From NCBI RefSeq assembly GCF_009906855.1, contig NZ_CP047650.1, positions 3,224,001-3,288,000 on the forward strand: a DNA stretch of 64,000 bases. The letters run 5' to 3'. Origin of the DNA: Xylophilus rhododendri (GTDB lineage: Bacteria > Pseudomonadota > Gammaproteobacteria > Burkholderiales > Burkholderiaceae_C). Positions 17,489 through 26,223 of the stretch are shown here, in pieces; the stretch's first letter is position 1, and each line of letters opens with the position of its first letter. The position numbers and the translations under genes are program-made. Below the pieces are notes generated by a model that had not been told where the DNA came from, made no database searches, and saw only the letters and a program-made list of their open reading frames with translations.

Positions 17489-18660
17489 GCGCCCATCATC
17501 CCGAACAGCGAGCCGATCATCTCGCCGGCGGTGGAGACGATCTGGGAGCAGGCCTGGTAGCCGCGCTGCATGATCACCAGGTTGCTGAACTCCTGCGACA
17601 GGTCGACGTTGGACATCTCCACCGCGCCCGACTGCACGCTGCCGAAGCCGCCGCCGCCGGCCACGCCCAGCCGCCAGTGCGAGCCCGGCCGGGCGCCGTA
17701 TTCGTTGTTGCCCAGGGCCTCGATGTCATCGACCGAATCGAAGGTGGCCACGGCCAGCTGGCGGCCCTTGACCGTCTGTCCGTTCGAATACACCAGCTGC
17801 AGCACGCCGGCGCTGTCGAAGCTCTCGCCCACCAGGGTGCCCGCGCCGTGGCCGTCCTGGCCGGACACGGCCACTGTGGAGCTGGTGCCGGTGTTGTTGG
17901 AGCTGACGCCGCTGGAGAAGTCCAGCGTGAGCGCCATGGCGCTGGCGCCCGCGGGCGAGTAGGCGTAGGCCAGCCGGGTGGTGCCGCTGGGCAGGCCGTC
18001 GGTGAAGCTCAGGGTGGCGGTGCCGACGGTGTTGCCGCCCTCGCTGAGGGTGGCCGTCCAGCTGCCGGGGCTGCCGGTCTGGGGCGCCAGGGCCAGGCTG
18101 AGGGTGTGGGTGCTACCGGCGCTGTCGATCACCTCGATGGCGGACACGCTGGCGCCGGTGCTGGTGGACAGCAGGTTGCCGGCGAAGGTGACGTTGGCGG
18201 TGGCCTGCGCCGGGCTGGCGCGCAGCGTGGCCAGCGATACCTCGCCCAGCACACCGCTGGCATCGAAGGCCATGACCTTCTCGCCGCTGCCGTTGACCAG
18301 GCTGCCGCTGTCGTCGAAACGGAACTGGCCATCGCGGGTGTAGCGCAGCTGGCCGGCGGCGTCGCGCACCACGAAGAAGCCCTGGCCGTCGACCGCCAGG
18401 TCCAGGCTGTTGCCGGTGCTCTGCAGCTCGCCGGCGCTCAGCTGCAGCCGGGTGCCGACGGTGCGCAGGCCCAGGCCGGCAGTGCTGGCGGTGCTGCCGC
18501 CGGCGGCAGCAGTGCCATGGGGCGCGAGCATGTCGGCGAAGACGGTGGTCGAACTCCGAAAGCCTGGGGTGTTGAGGTTGGCCGTGTTGTGGGAGATGGT
18601 GCGCAGGCCCTGCTCGTAGCCGCGCAGCCCGGTCTGGGCGACGAAGATGGAATCGATCAC
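17485..18660 (-). CDS. flgE: Flagellar hook protein FlgE
   Basis: 391 residues. The N-terminal rod-type block (AQTGLRGYEQGLRTISHN, then TANLNTPGFRSS) and the C-terminal block (MSNVDLSQEFSNLVIMQRG, then YQACSQIV) mark the axial-protein family, and the central region with LAVDGQGFFVV plus a Ser/Thr/Gly-rich variable domain is typical of hook protein. Exported to build the hook. Lies 10 bp after flgD and overlaps the next gene by 4 bp. Confidence 0.95.
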   Translation of the reverse strand: MIDSIFVAQTGLRGYEQGLRTISHNTANLNTPGFRSSTTVFADMLAPHGTAAAGGSTASTAGLGLRTVGTRLQLSAGELQSTGNSLDLAVDGQGFFVVRDAAGQLRYTRDGQFRFDDSGSLVNGSGEKVMAFDASGVLGEVSLATLRASPAQATANVTFAGNLLSTSTGASVSAIEVIDSAGSTHTLSLALAPQTGSPGSWTATLSEGGNTVGTATLSFTDGLPSGTTRLAYAYSPAGASAMALTLDFSSGVSSNNTGTSSTVAVSGQDGHGAGTLVGESFDSAGVLQLVYSNGQTVKGRQLAVATFDSVDDIEALGNNEYGARPGSHWRLGVAGGGGFGSVQSGAVEMSNVDLSQEFSNLVIMQRGYQACSQIVSTAGEMIGSLFGMMGA

Positions 18661-18670
18661 GGTTGGGTCC

Positions 18671-19075
18671 TCATGGCACGGCGGTGGTCACGGTGGTGAT
18701 GCGGGACAGGGCCACGTCCCGCAAGGTGCCGGCGTCGGTGGCGATCGACAGCAGCGGCGCGCTGCCCGCCATGTCGATGCCCTGCACCGTGCCGGTGGCC
18801 GTGCCTTCGGCGGTGGTGACGGTGACGGTGCGGCCCAGCAGGCCGACCGACTGCTGCGCCGCCTGGTTGGCCAGCAGGCTCTGCACATTGGTGTTGACCT
18901 GCTGGGTCTGCTCCAGGGTGGTGAACTGGGCGATCTGCGCCATGAACTCCTGGTTGTCCATGGGCTTGAGCGGATCCTGATAGGTGAGCTGGGTCATCAG
19001 CACCTGCAGGAAGTCCTGCAGGCTGATGGCCGAATTGGCGTGGCTGCTGCTCACGGCCGCGGTGTTGATGCTCAT
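18671..19075 (-). CDS. flgD: Short hook-capping protein FlgD
   Basis: 134 residues from ATG 19075; the longer upstream frame overlaps fliK and is rejected. The conserved N-terminal FlgD block is intact (LQDFLQVLMTQLTYQDPLKP and FMAQIAQFTTLEQ). A small beta region (VGLLGRTVTVTTAEG) follows, but most of the usual 220-residue protein, including the Ig-like domain, is missing. FlgD caps the growing hook. Overlaps fliK by 4 bp. Confidence 0.9.
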   Translation of the reverse strand: MSINTAAVSSSHANSAISLQDFLQVLMTQLTYQDPLKPMDNQEFMAQIAQFTTLEQTQQVNTNVQSLLANQAAQQSVGLLGRTVTVTTAEGTATGTVQGIDMAGSAPLLSIATDAGTLRDVALSRITTVTTAVP

Positions 19076-20115
19076 GGGGTCTCCCTGGGGATGAGGGGCG
19101 GGTGGGAAGAAAACTCGGGAATGGCGCCGTGCATGGCATGCGCCGGCCGGACGGGGCGGCCGTTGCACATCAGGGACAGCAGCTGCTGGCCGTGAAGCCG
19201 CAGCCAGGGGCCGATGGCGGCCTGCACCGAAGGGAGCGAGGGCAGGGCCCGGGCGTCTGCGCCCAGCCAGATGCGGACGCCTTGTGCGGTCCAGTGGGCC
19301 GACAGGCGCAGGGGCTCCGGGGTGCCGGTCGGCGGATCGAAGCGGCGGGCGGTGGCGGGGGGCTCGGCCGCTGCTTCGTCGGTGTCCGGCACCGGCGTGC
19401 GGGCGATGGCTTGGAGGGCAGTGGGCGAGGTTGGCGCGGGTGGGGCTGCGCACGGGGCGGCGTCCGGCGGGAGGCCGGGCTGAGGCGCGATGGCGGCGTC
19501 CACGGATGGGCTTGGCGGCTGCCCTGGCAGGGCTGTGGGTGGCCGGGTTTCGAGTAATGCCTGAGCCGGCATGGGCGCTGGCGGCTGCGCTGGCACGCGC
19601 ACGGGTGCTGCCGTGCCGGTGGCGGCGGGCGTCTCGCTCATGCGGCGGCTCCACCCGGTGTCTTCGGGGGCGTCGCCAGAGGTCCGGGTGGCCGGGGCAT
19701 GGACAGGGCCGTCGTGGTCCGGAGCGGCGCTGGAGGGGCGCCCGGTGGCGGCCGCTCCTGGCGCCGCGTCTCGCGACGGCGGGGCGCGGTCGGCCGGTCG
19801 GGTGACGGCATGCGTCGATGCCGCTGCCTGCATGGCGGGCGGGGGCGCGGGCGGCAGGCCGCTCCGCATCCGCGTTGGCTGCGGCGGCGGCGCGGCAGGC
19901 CCGGGCCGTGGCGGGGCCGGAAAGGGCGCGGCCGCACTGGCGACCGAGGTGGCGAGCCAGCCGGCGTGGTCCTCCCTGCGGGCGCGCTCGAACATGCGGT
20001 GCCAGGCCTGCTCGTCATGGGCGCTCAGGCGGCCGATGGGACCGCTCGCGAGCCGACGGGCCTGCGCGCTCGCGGCCTGTGGACCGGCGTCCGGCAGGAG
20101 CGGCAGCGTGTTCAC
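19072..20115 (-). CDS. fliK: FliK-like hook-length control protein
   Basis: 347 residues from GTG 20115, which overlaps the FliJ stop as GTGA; an ATG 27 bp upstream is possible but lies deeper within fliJ. The long central part is Pro/Ala-rich and unordered, as in FliK rulers. The C-terminal region (LSAHWTAQGVRIWLGADA, then AAIGPWLRLHGQQLLSLMCNGR) may be the substrate-switch domain. FliK measures hook length and switches export specificity through FlhB. The call rests on composition and on position between fliJ and flgD. Confidence 0.75.
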   Translation of the reverse strand: MNTLPLLPDAGPQAASAQARRLASGPIGRLSAHDEQAWHRMFERARREDHAGWLATSVASAAAPFPAPPRPGPAAPPPQPTRMRSGLPPAPPPAMQAAASTHAVTRPADRAPPSRDAAPGAAATGRPSSAAPDHDGPVHAPATRTSGDAPEDTGWSRRMSETPAATGTAAPVRVPAQPPAPMPAQALLETRPPTALPGQPPSPSVDAAIAPQPGLPPDAAPCAAPPAPTSPTALQAIARTPVPDTDEAAAEPPATARRFDPPTGTPEPLRLSAHWTAQGVRIWLGADARALPSLPSVQAAIGPWLRLHGQQLLSLMCNGRPVRPAHAMHGAIPEFSSHPPLIPRETP

Positions 20116-20600
20116 GCCGGGTCTTCCTCGTCCGGCAGGCACAGGCGGGCGAGCCAGTCCTGGTCGGACTGCCGGGCCTCGCCTTGCAGGGCGTTGATCA
20201 GGAACTCGGCCAGGGCTTCGGCGCGGTGCGCATCCAGCACATCGGCCTTCTGCTGATGGCGCAGGCAGTCGACCAGCACCTGCTTGATCTGCTGGCGCAG
20301 CGCGGCGGCCTGGGTCTGCCGCTGGCTGGACTGCTCACGCTCCTGGTCGAACCACTGGCGGGCCTGGAGCTGGCGCGCGGGATCGATCGGCTGGCCGGCG
20401 GCCGGCGTCAGCACCGCCTGCTGCGCGGCGGCTTCCTGCTGCGCCGCCCGCTGGTCCGCTTCGAGGCGCTCGAGTTCGGCGCGCAGCTGCGCCAGGCGCG
20501 ACTGCAGCGTGTTGAGCTCCGCTGCGGTGCAGCCTTGCAGCAGCTCCAGTGCGTAGCGGAAACCGCGGATTTCACCGCTCTTGGGAATGGTGTGGTTCAT
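20112..20600 (-). CDS. fliJ: FliJ-like export chaperone (coiled coil)
   Basis: 162 residues from ATG 20600, overlapping fliI by 4 bp. The middle of the protein is a long antiparallel coiled coil (NTLQSRLAQLRAELERLEAD and SQRQTQAAALRQQIKQVLV), as in FliJ, the stalk that rotates in the FliI hexamer and binds FlhA. The C-terminal part (AHRAEALAEFLINALQGEA) is helical. Sequence identity to FliJ is low, as is usual, so topology and gene order decide. Confidence 0.8.
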   Translation of the reverse strand: MNHTIPKSGEIRGFRYALELLQGCTAAELNTLQSRLAQLRAELERLEADQRAAQQEAAAQQAVLTPAAGQPIDPARQLQARQWFDQEREQSSQRQTQAAALRQQIKQVLVDCLRHQQKADVLDAHRAEALAEFLINALQGEARQSDQDWLARLCLPDEEDPA

Positions 20601-22039
20601 GCTGTTGCTCCTTGTGGGATGGGGGTGGGGGTGGGGCTCCAGGCGGCGTGCCAGTCCTGGAGCCCTTGCATCGCCTGCGCGCGCGGCATGCCGCCTTCGG
20701 TTTGGCGCAGCCATTCGCGCAGGGGTGCTTCGTGGGCCAGGGCGTGATCGAGCTCGGGATTGCTGCCTCTTTCATAGAGGCCGAGCTCCACGGCCTGGCG
20801 GTTGCGTTCCAGCAGGGCCAGCACCCGGACGGCGTGCTGCAGCAGGGCGCGTTCATGCGGCCCGACGATGTCGCCCAGCACCCGGCTGGCGCTCTGCAGC
20901 ACATCGACCGCGGGGTACTGGCCGCGCTGCGCCAGCTGGCGCGACAGCACGATGTGGCCGTCGAGCACGGCGCGCAGCGTGTCCGAGATCGGCTCGTTGA
21001 AATCGTCGCCTTCCACCAGCACGGTGAACAGCGCGGTGATGCTGCCGCCCGATGGCGCGGTGCCGCAGCGCTCGCACAGGGCGGGCAGCTCGGCGAAGAC
21101 CGAGGGGGTGTAGCCGCGTGCGGTGGGCGGCTCGCCGGCGGCCAGGCCCACCTCCCGCCGCGCCATGGCCAGGCGGGTGACCGAGTCCATGGTCAGCACC
21201 ACATGGCGGCCCAGGGCGCGGAAATGCTCGGCGATGGCCACGGCGGCATGCGCCGCGCGGATGCGCGCCAGCGCCGGCTGGTCGGCCGATGCCACCACCA
21301 CCACCGAACGCGCCAGGCCTTCGGGGCCGAGTTGCCGGTCGATGAATTCGCGCACCTCGCGGCCACGCTCGCCGATCAGCGCGATCACGTTCACATCGGC
21401 CTGCACATGGCGGGCGATCATGCCGAGCAGGGTGCTCTTGCCGACACCGGAGCCGGCGAAGATGCCGACCCGCTGGCCGCGGCCCAGGGTGAGCAGGCCG
21501 TCGATGGCGCGCACGCCGGTCTCCAGCACGCTGGCGATGCGCGGGCGCTGCATCGGGTTCTGCGGCGCGGCGTGCAGCGGCACCAGGCGGTCGGTGCGCG
21601 GCGCCGCAAGGCCGTCGAGCGGCGCGCCGAAGGCATCGATCACCCGGCCGAGCAAGCCATCGCCCACCCGCACGCCGCCGCTGGCGCCGAGCGCCTGCAC
21701 GGTGCAGCCCGGCGCCAGGCCCTGCACCGCACCGAAGGGCATCAGCGTGACCAGGCCGGCGCGCACGCCGACGACCTCGGCCAGGGTGGCGGCGCCGTCC
21801 CCGGCGTGCGCGCCCGCGCATGGCGGGCCGGCCGTGTCCCGCCCGTCCGGCCAGGGGGAGCCCAGGGGCCATATCGCGCAGAGTTCACCGACGGCGCAGG
21901 CCGGTCCTTCGGCCTCGATGGCCAGGCCGCGCAGGGTGCGTACCGTGCCGAACTGGCGCAGCAGGGCGGGCGGGGTGAGCCGTGTGCAGCGGTTGCCGGC
22001 CCAGCGGCGCAGGCGGTTTTCAGGCAGGGATGTGGTCAT
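20597..22039 (-). CDS. fliI: Flagellar export ATPase FliI
   Basis: 480 residues. Walker A GSGVGKST at residues 196-203, followed by the F1/type III ATPase pattern VIALIGERGREVREFI, Walker B SVVVVASADQPA/VVLTMDSVTR, and the family block RGYTPSVFAELPALCERCG. Hexameric ATPase that unfolds and releases export substrates from chaperones at the base of the C-ring. Overlaps fliH by 20 bp and fliJ by 4 bp. Confidence 0.97.
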   Translation of the reverse strand: MTTSLPENRLRRWAGNRCTRLTPPALLRQFGTVRTLRGLAIEAEGPACAVGELCAIWPLGSPWPDGRDTAGPPCAGAHAGDGAATLAEVVGVRAGLVTLMPFGAVQGLAPGCTVQALGASGGVRVGDGLLGRVIDAFGAPLDGLAAPRTDRLVPLHAAPQNPMQRPRIASVLETGVRAIDGLLTLGRGQRVGIFAGSGVGKSTLLGMIARHVQADVNVIALIGERGREVREFIDRQLGPEGLARSVVVVASADQPALARIRAAHAAVAIAEHFRALGRHVVLTMDSVTRLAMARREVGLAAGEPPTARGYTPSVFAELPALCERCGTAPSGGSITALFTVLVEGDDFNEPISDTLRAVLDGHIVLSRQLAQRGQYPAVDVLQSASRVLGDIVGPHERALLQHAVRVLALLERNRQAVELGLYERGSNPELDHALAHEAPLREWLRQTEGGMPRAQAMQGLQDWHAAWSPTPTPIPQGATA

Positions 22040-22835
22040 GCGGTGGCGTTCCGTCGGGTGCGGGTTGAGGGGGGTGGTGGTCGGCCTGGCGCAGCAGCTG
22101 CGAGAGGGCGGCGAGCTGGGTTTCCAGGCGCGCGTCCACGGTGCCGGCGGCGCTGCGGATCAGGCAGCCGCCGAGGGCCACACGCGCATCGGCCCGCCAG
22201 GCGATGGCGGCGCTGCCGCGGTCCTGCAGCCAGGCTTGCAGTTCCGGGTCGGCGGCCAGGGCTTCGTGGTCCTGTGGATGCACGAAGACCGTGACGGCGG
22301 TGTTCTCGCGGTCCTGCTGCGCCCAGGTCCGCAGGGCCTGGCGCACGGCGGCCGGGGCGCCGGCGGCGGCGAGTTTGTCGCCCAGCAGCACGCAGACGGC
22401 CTGCTGGACCAGGGCGGCCATCGTTTCCTCCAGGCCGAGCAGGCAGTGTTCGCGGGCTTCGGCCAGGGCCTGGGGCAGGGCTTGCAGCAGGGTCTGCAGG
22501 CGGGTCTTGTGTTGTTCGCAGCTCTGCTGTGCCGCTTGCAGGGCCTGCCCTGCCTGGCGGGCTTGCTGTTCGCCCTGGGCGCGGGCCTCGGCCAGGCCCT
22601 GCCGCAGGCCTTCGGCATGGCCGGCGCGGACCGCTTGTTCGCGGGCTTGTTCAAACAAGGCATGGTGGTGTTCGGACGGCGGGGCGGTCCTCGGATGGGA
22701 CGCTGCATGCAGGGGCGGCGCGGTCTCGCGTGCGGCGGCCGTGCGGATGGCGCGGGCCGCGGCCGGTGTCATCAGCAGGCGTGCTTCGCCGCGCGGCGCG
22801 TGTGTTTTCACGACGGTGGGGGAGCGGCGGTTCAT
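22020..22835 (-). CDS. fliH: Flagellar export ATPase regulator FliH
   Basis: 271 residues from ATG 22835, overlapping the FliG-like gene by 4 bp. The middle is a helical, Gln/Ala-rich stretch (LRQGLAEARAQGEQQARQAG) like the GxxxG-type helix of FliH, and the C-terminal domain (VTVFVHPQDHEAL, then VALGGCLIRSAAGTVDARLE) matches the FliH/SctL/V-ATPase E-subunit fold. FliH dimers hold FliI and link it to FliN. Confidence 0.88.
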   Translation of the reverse strand: MNRRSPTVVKTHAPRGEARLLMTPAAARAIRTAAARETAPPLHAASHPRTAPPSEHHHALFEQAREQAVRAGHAEGLRQGLAEARAQGEQQARQAGQALQAAQQSCEQHKTRLQTLLQALPQALAEAREHCLLGLEETMAALVQQAVCVLLGDKLAAAGAPAAVRQALRTWAQQDRENTAVTVFVHPQDHEALAADPELQAWLQDRGSAAIAWRADARVALGGCLIRSAAGTVDARLETQLAALSQLLRQADHHPPQPAPDGTPPHDHIPA

Positions 22836-23440
22836 GCGTGCTCCCTGCGGCTGACGCTGCGCCGGCCGGCTGGCCACCAGCGGCGCGGACGGGCGGGGGC
22901 CGGGGCAAGCTCCGTTTCCCGTCCAATGCGCAGCACCGCCTGGGCCAGGGTGTCGATGAGGGACCGGGCCAGGGCCGGCGGCAGCGGCGCGGGCATGGGG
23001 TGGCGGGACAGCCAGGCCCTGGCGGCGGCGCCGGCCGCGCTGCAGGTGGCCAGCTGCGCCAGCAATGCATCGCGCCACGGCCAGGGATGCAGCGACAGCA
23101 GATGCACCAGCAGCATGGCGGGCTCGCGCCGCAGCAGCCGCACCAGGGTGGCGGTGTCCGCCGCCTGGAGCACGGCGCGGCTGTCCTGGGGCGGGCTGGC
23201 CGAGCTGTCGGTGATGGCGGGCCGGTCCAGCACGGCCTGGAGCAGGGACGGGTCGCGCGCCAGCCGCAGCTGCCGCAACTCTTGCAGCAGTGCCTGCAGC
23301 CGGGTCTGTTGTGGGGTGTCCAGCCGGGCCAGCAGCCAGCGGCGGTCCGCATCGCCGGCCGCGTGCAGCAGCAGCGCGGCGCGGCGTTCGGCCACCGCAA
23401 CCGCTTCGACTGCGCGGGCGAAGCTGCCGTCCTGCATCAC
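22832..23440 (-). CDS. Reduced FliG-like rotor protein
   Basis: 202 residues, starting at GTG 23440 or ATG 23437, overlapping fliF by 1-4 bp. It sits exactly where fliG is expected between fliF and fliH. The N-terminal block (AERRAALLLHAAGDADRRWL, then LARLDTPQQTRLQALLQEL) aligns with the start of FliG, and LLRREPAMLLVHLLSLHP resembles a middle-domain helix. At about 200 residues, against a usual 330, no convincing charged torque domain is visible. It could be a scaffold linking the MS ring and C-ring without motor function. Call by position and weak similarity. Confidence 0.6.
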   Translation of the reverse strand: MMQDGSFARAVEAVAVAERRAALLLHAAGDADRRWLLARLDTPQQTRLQALLQELRQLRLARDPSLLQAVLDRPAITDSSASPPQDSRAVLQAADTATLVRLLRREPAMLLVHLLSLHPWPWRDALLAQLATCSAAGAAARAWLSRHPMPAPLPPALARSLIDTLAQAVLRIGRETELAPAPARPRRWWPAGRRSVSRREHA

Positions 23441-24915
23441 GGCGCCCCCTCTGCATGGGCCGAAGCCGTGCCGGGCGCCGGGCCCTGTCGCAGCCAGCCG
23501 CGCAGCTGTTCGAGCGCGGCCTGGCGCTGCTCGGGTGTCATGGCGGCTGGTTCGGCGGGCTGCGCTTGCGGCCGCCGCAGCCCCAGCCAGAGCAGCAGGG
23601 CGGCGATCAGCGCGATGGCGGCCACGAGCAGGCGCAGGCCGTAGGGCGGCAGGGCCGGGTCCCGCCGCGGTGGCGCCGCGGCCTCGGCGACCGGGGCCGA
23701 TATCGGTCCGGTCGCCGGGGCGGCGGCCGGCGCTTCGGCGGCGAAGGCGGCCAGGGTCTGCACCACCACCGTGTCGCCGCGTTCGGTGTTGGCGCCCGTG
23801 CTGGCGGCCACGATCTGGCGCAGATGCCCGGCCTGTACCTCGGTCAGCGGCTGGCGCACCACCACGGCCACCTGCAGGCGGCGGATGGAGCCGGGCTGGC
23901 GCACCACCTGTTCCACGCGGCGGCCCACGGCGTATTCCACTTCGCGCTGCGAACTGCCGCCACTGGCGGCGGGATCGGAGCCGGCGGCGGCCAGGGGCGG
24001 CGCGGTGTCGCGGCTGGTCTCGCGTTCGCGCAGCACCACGCCGGTGGCGGCGCCGCCGGGCCTGGCGGGCGCGCCGATGATCTCCTCGGTGCTGCTCTGG
24101 ATGCGGTCCAGGTCCAGGCTCACGTCCACGCTGGCCAGCGCCTGGCCCGCGCCCAGCGCATGCTCCAGCACGGCGGTGGCCTTGCGGGCGAGATAGGCCT
24201 CGGTTTCCTTCTGCAGGTCGAGCCGGCCGCCGCCGCTTTCGGTGTCGCCCTCGCCCGGCGAACGGGTGAGCGCCACGCCGGCCTGGTCCACCAGGGTGAC
24301 GTCGGCGGTGGCGATGCCCGGCACCGCGGCCGCCACCAGGCGCTGGATGCCGGCGATCTGCTGCGGCCGCAGCGCGGCGCCGTTGCGCAGGGTCAGGGTG
24401 ACCGATGCCTTGGCTTTGCTGGCGGCCTGCTTGAACAGGCCCTGCTCCGGCAGCGCCAGCAGCACCCGCGCGTCGCGCACCTCCGCCAGCGACAGGATGG
24501 TGCGGGTGAGTTCACCCTGCAGCGCCCGCTGGTAGTTGATCTTCTGGGTGAACTCGGTCATGCCGATGTCGCCGCCGTTGAAGAGTTCGAAGCCGACCGC
24601 GCCGTGCAGCGGCAGCTCGCGGCCCATCAGCTTCATGCGGGTGCGCAGCACGTCCTGCGCTTCGACCAGGAGGGTGCCGCCGCCCTGCTCGCCGGGCTCC
24701 AGCCGGTAGGGGAGCTTCTGGCGGTCGAGTTCGGCGGCCATGGCGGACATGTCCTGGGCCGTCAGGTCGGCGAACAGCACCTGGTAGTCCGGCCGCAGCA
24801 GCCAGGCGCCCAGGGCGGTGGCGCCGGCCAGGATGAGCACGGTGCCGACCCACAGGCCGGTCCAGGCCCGGGGGCCGAGCTGGCGTGCGACGGATTGACG
24901 CAGACGATCGATCAT
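23437..24915 (-). CDS. fliF: Flagellar MS-ring protein FliF
   Basis: 492 residues. Membrane segment 1 near residues 19-41 (WVGTVLILAGATALGAWLL), then ring-building motifs with the YscJ/FliF block VLFADLTAQDMSAMAAELD and KINYQRALQGELTRTILSL, a low-complexity region, membrane segment 2 (LRLLVAAIALIAALLLWLGL, about 430-450) and a short cytoplasmic tail with a helix (AALEQLRGWLRQG) that may bind FliG. Usual FliF is about 550 residues, so this one is compact. Forms the base of the rod. Confidence 0.95.
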   Translation of the reverse strand: MIDRLRQSVARQLGPRAWTGLWVGTVLILAGATALGAWLLRPDYQVLFADLTAQDMSAMAAELDRQKLPYRLEPGEQGGGTLLVEAQDVLRTRMKLMGRELPLHGAVGFELFNGGDIGMTEFTQKINYQRALQGELTRTILSLAEVRDARVLLALPEQGLFKQAASKAKASVTLTLRNGAALRPQQIAGIQRLVAAAVPGIATADVTLVDQAGVALTRSPGEGDTESGGGRLDLQKETEAYLARKATAVLEHALGAGQALASVDVSLDLDRIQSSTEEIIGAPARPGGAATGVVLRERETSRDTAPPLAAAGSDPAASGGSSQREVEYAVGRRVEQVVRQPGSIRRLQVAVVVRQPLTEVQAGHLRQIVAASTGANTERGDTVVVQTLAAFAAEAPAAAPATGPISAPVAEAAAPPRRDPALPPYGLRLLVAAIALIAALLLWLGLRRPQAQPAEPAAMTPEQRQAALEQLRGWLRQGPAPGTASAHAEGAP

Positions 24916-24993
24916 TTTCTTGAGACGCTTCGGCGGTGCCCGCGGGGCACGAAGGAAAGAAGGGGCGGCGACAGTGGCAGGGGCGTCGGCGGC

Positions 24994-25320
24994 TCAGACC
25001 TGCATCTTCATGACCTCCTGGTAGGCCTCCAGCACCCGGTTGCGCACCTGCATGAAGAGCTGGAAGGACAGCCGGGTCTCCTCCAGCTTCGCCATGGTTC
25101 GGTGCAGGCTGCCCGCCTGGCCGCTGGCCAGGGACTGCAGCTCCGCGGCGGAGGCGGCCAGGTCCTGGTCGACCGACGCGATGCCCTGGGCCACCAGGGC
25201 GCCGAAGCCGGTGCCGCCGGGGCTGGCGGCGGTCGCGGCCGTCCATGCGGGCATCGCGGCCGGGGCAAGCTGCGCGACTGGCGCAACTTCCGCGATCGCC
25301 TGGAGCGCGTCGATGCTCAT
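24994..25320 (-). CDS. fliE: MS-ring/rod junction protein FliE
   Basis: 108 residues. The C-terminal family block SFQLFMQVRNRVLEAYQEVM and the preceding LHRTMAKLEETRL are clear FliE features. FliE joins the MS ring to the proximal rod and is the first exported rod part. Overlaps flgC by 4 bp; 78 bp separate it from fliF, the largest gap in the operon. Confidence 0.93.
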   Translation of the reverse strand: MSIDALQAIAEVAPVAQLAPAAMPAWTAATAASPGGTGFGALVAQGIASVDQDLAASAAELQSLASGQAGSLHRTMAKLEETRLSFQLFMQVRNRVLEAYQEVMKMQV

Positions 25321-25781
25321 GCCGAGCCTCCGATCTCCAGGGCCTTGAGCGCCAGCACCTTGGCGGTGTTCATGGCCACCACATTGGCCTCGTAGGCGCG
25401 CAGGGCGTCCATCATGGTGAGCATTTCGCGGGCGGTGTCCGTGCCCGGATAGCTGACGAAACCCTGGGCGTCGGCGAACGGGTTGGCGGGTTCATGGACA
25501 CGCCGGGGCGCGGTGCCGGCCGGCAGCACGGCGGCTTGCGGCAAGGGGAATGCGGACTGCATCGACGGCCACTCGTCCAGCCCGTCGGCGATCCGGCTGG
25601 CGAAGCCCGGCTGCGGTGCCGGCGCCACGCTGCGTGCCGACACCTGCAGCGGCTCGAAGCGGCTGCCGTCGGGCATCTGGATGGTGTGCAGGTTGGCGAG
25701 GTTCAGGGTCGCGACCTCGATGCGGGTGCGCTCCAGGTCCATGCCGGCGGCGCTGATGGCGAAGGTTTGGGAATAGGGCAT
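25317..25781 (-). CDS. flgC: Flagellar proximal rod protein FlgC
   Basis: 154 residues from ATG 25781; the longer upstream frame overlaps flgB and is rejected. N-terminal axial block FAISAAGMDLERTRIEVATL and C-terminal block MLTMMDALRAYEANVVAMNT are diagnostic. Asn-Leu-Ala-Asn is kept as NLANL. Exported rod subunit, 16 bp after flgB and overlapping fliE by 4 bp. Confidence 0.94.
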   Translation of the reverse strand: MPYSQTFAISAAGMDLERTRIEVATLNLANLHTIQMPDGSRFEPLQVSARSVAPAPQPGFASRIADGLDEWPSMQSAFPLPQAAVLPAGTAPRRVHEPANPFADAQGFVSYPGTDTAREMLTMMDALRAYEANVVAMNTAKVLALKALEIGGSA

Positions 25782-25797
25782 GAAGAGGTCTCCGGCT

Positions 25798-26184
25798 TCA
25801 CTTCCTGCCGTCGCCGACGGCGGTGGAAAGCAGCGCGTAGTGATGGGACAGCGCCTTGACCAGGGCCTGGTAGTGCACGGCGTTCTGCGCCAGGGCGGCG
25901 GCCTCGCGGTCGAGCTGGACCGGGACAGCGCCGGCCAGGCCTGCGATGCCTGCGGGTAGGGCCGGCACCAGGCGCGGGGCGATGCCGGCAAGGTCGGCCG
26001 CGCCGGTGTCGCGCCCGGCCTGCAGGCCGTTGCCGAGCTGGTCCTCGAAGCTCACGGCCAGCGGGCGGTAGCCCGGCGTGCCGGCGTTGGCGATGTTGGC
26101 GGCGATGGCCTGCTGGCGCAGTTCGGCGGCGTCCAGGGCCAGGACCGCGAGGCGGGTGTCCAGGCTTGCGATGGCTTCGTTCAT
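25798..26184 (-). CDS. flgB: Flagellar proximal rod protein FlgB
   Basis: 128 residues. N-terminal block AAELRQQAIAANIANAGTPG with the following YRPLAVSFEDQL is typical of FlgB, and the C-terminal helix (ALAQNAVHYQALVKALSHHY) matches the rod-protein end. Exported rod component. Follows flgI after 39 bp. Confidence 0.94.
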   Translation of the reverse strand: MNEAIASLDTRLAVLALDAAELRQQAIAANIANAGTPGYRPLAVSFEDQLGNGLQAGRDTGAADLAGIAPRLVPALPAGIAGLAGAVPVQLDREAAALAQNAVHYQALVKALSHHYALLSTAVGDGRK

Positions 26185-26223
26185 GGATCGTTTCAGCGGT
26201 TCGGGAAAAGGGGCCGGACAGTG

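Noticed and set aside
14990..17560. 856-codon + strand frame opposite fliP to flgE
   Set aside because: Gly/Gln/Arg-rich shadow; the - strand holds well-conserved flagellar proteins with overlapping starts.
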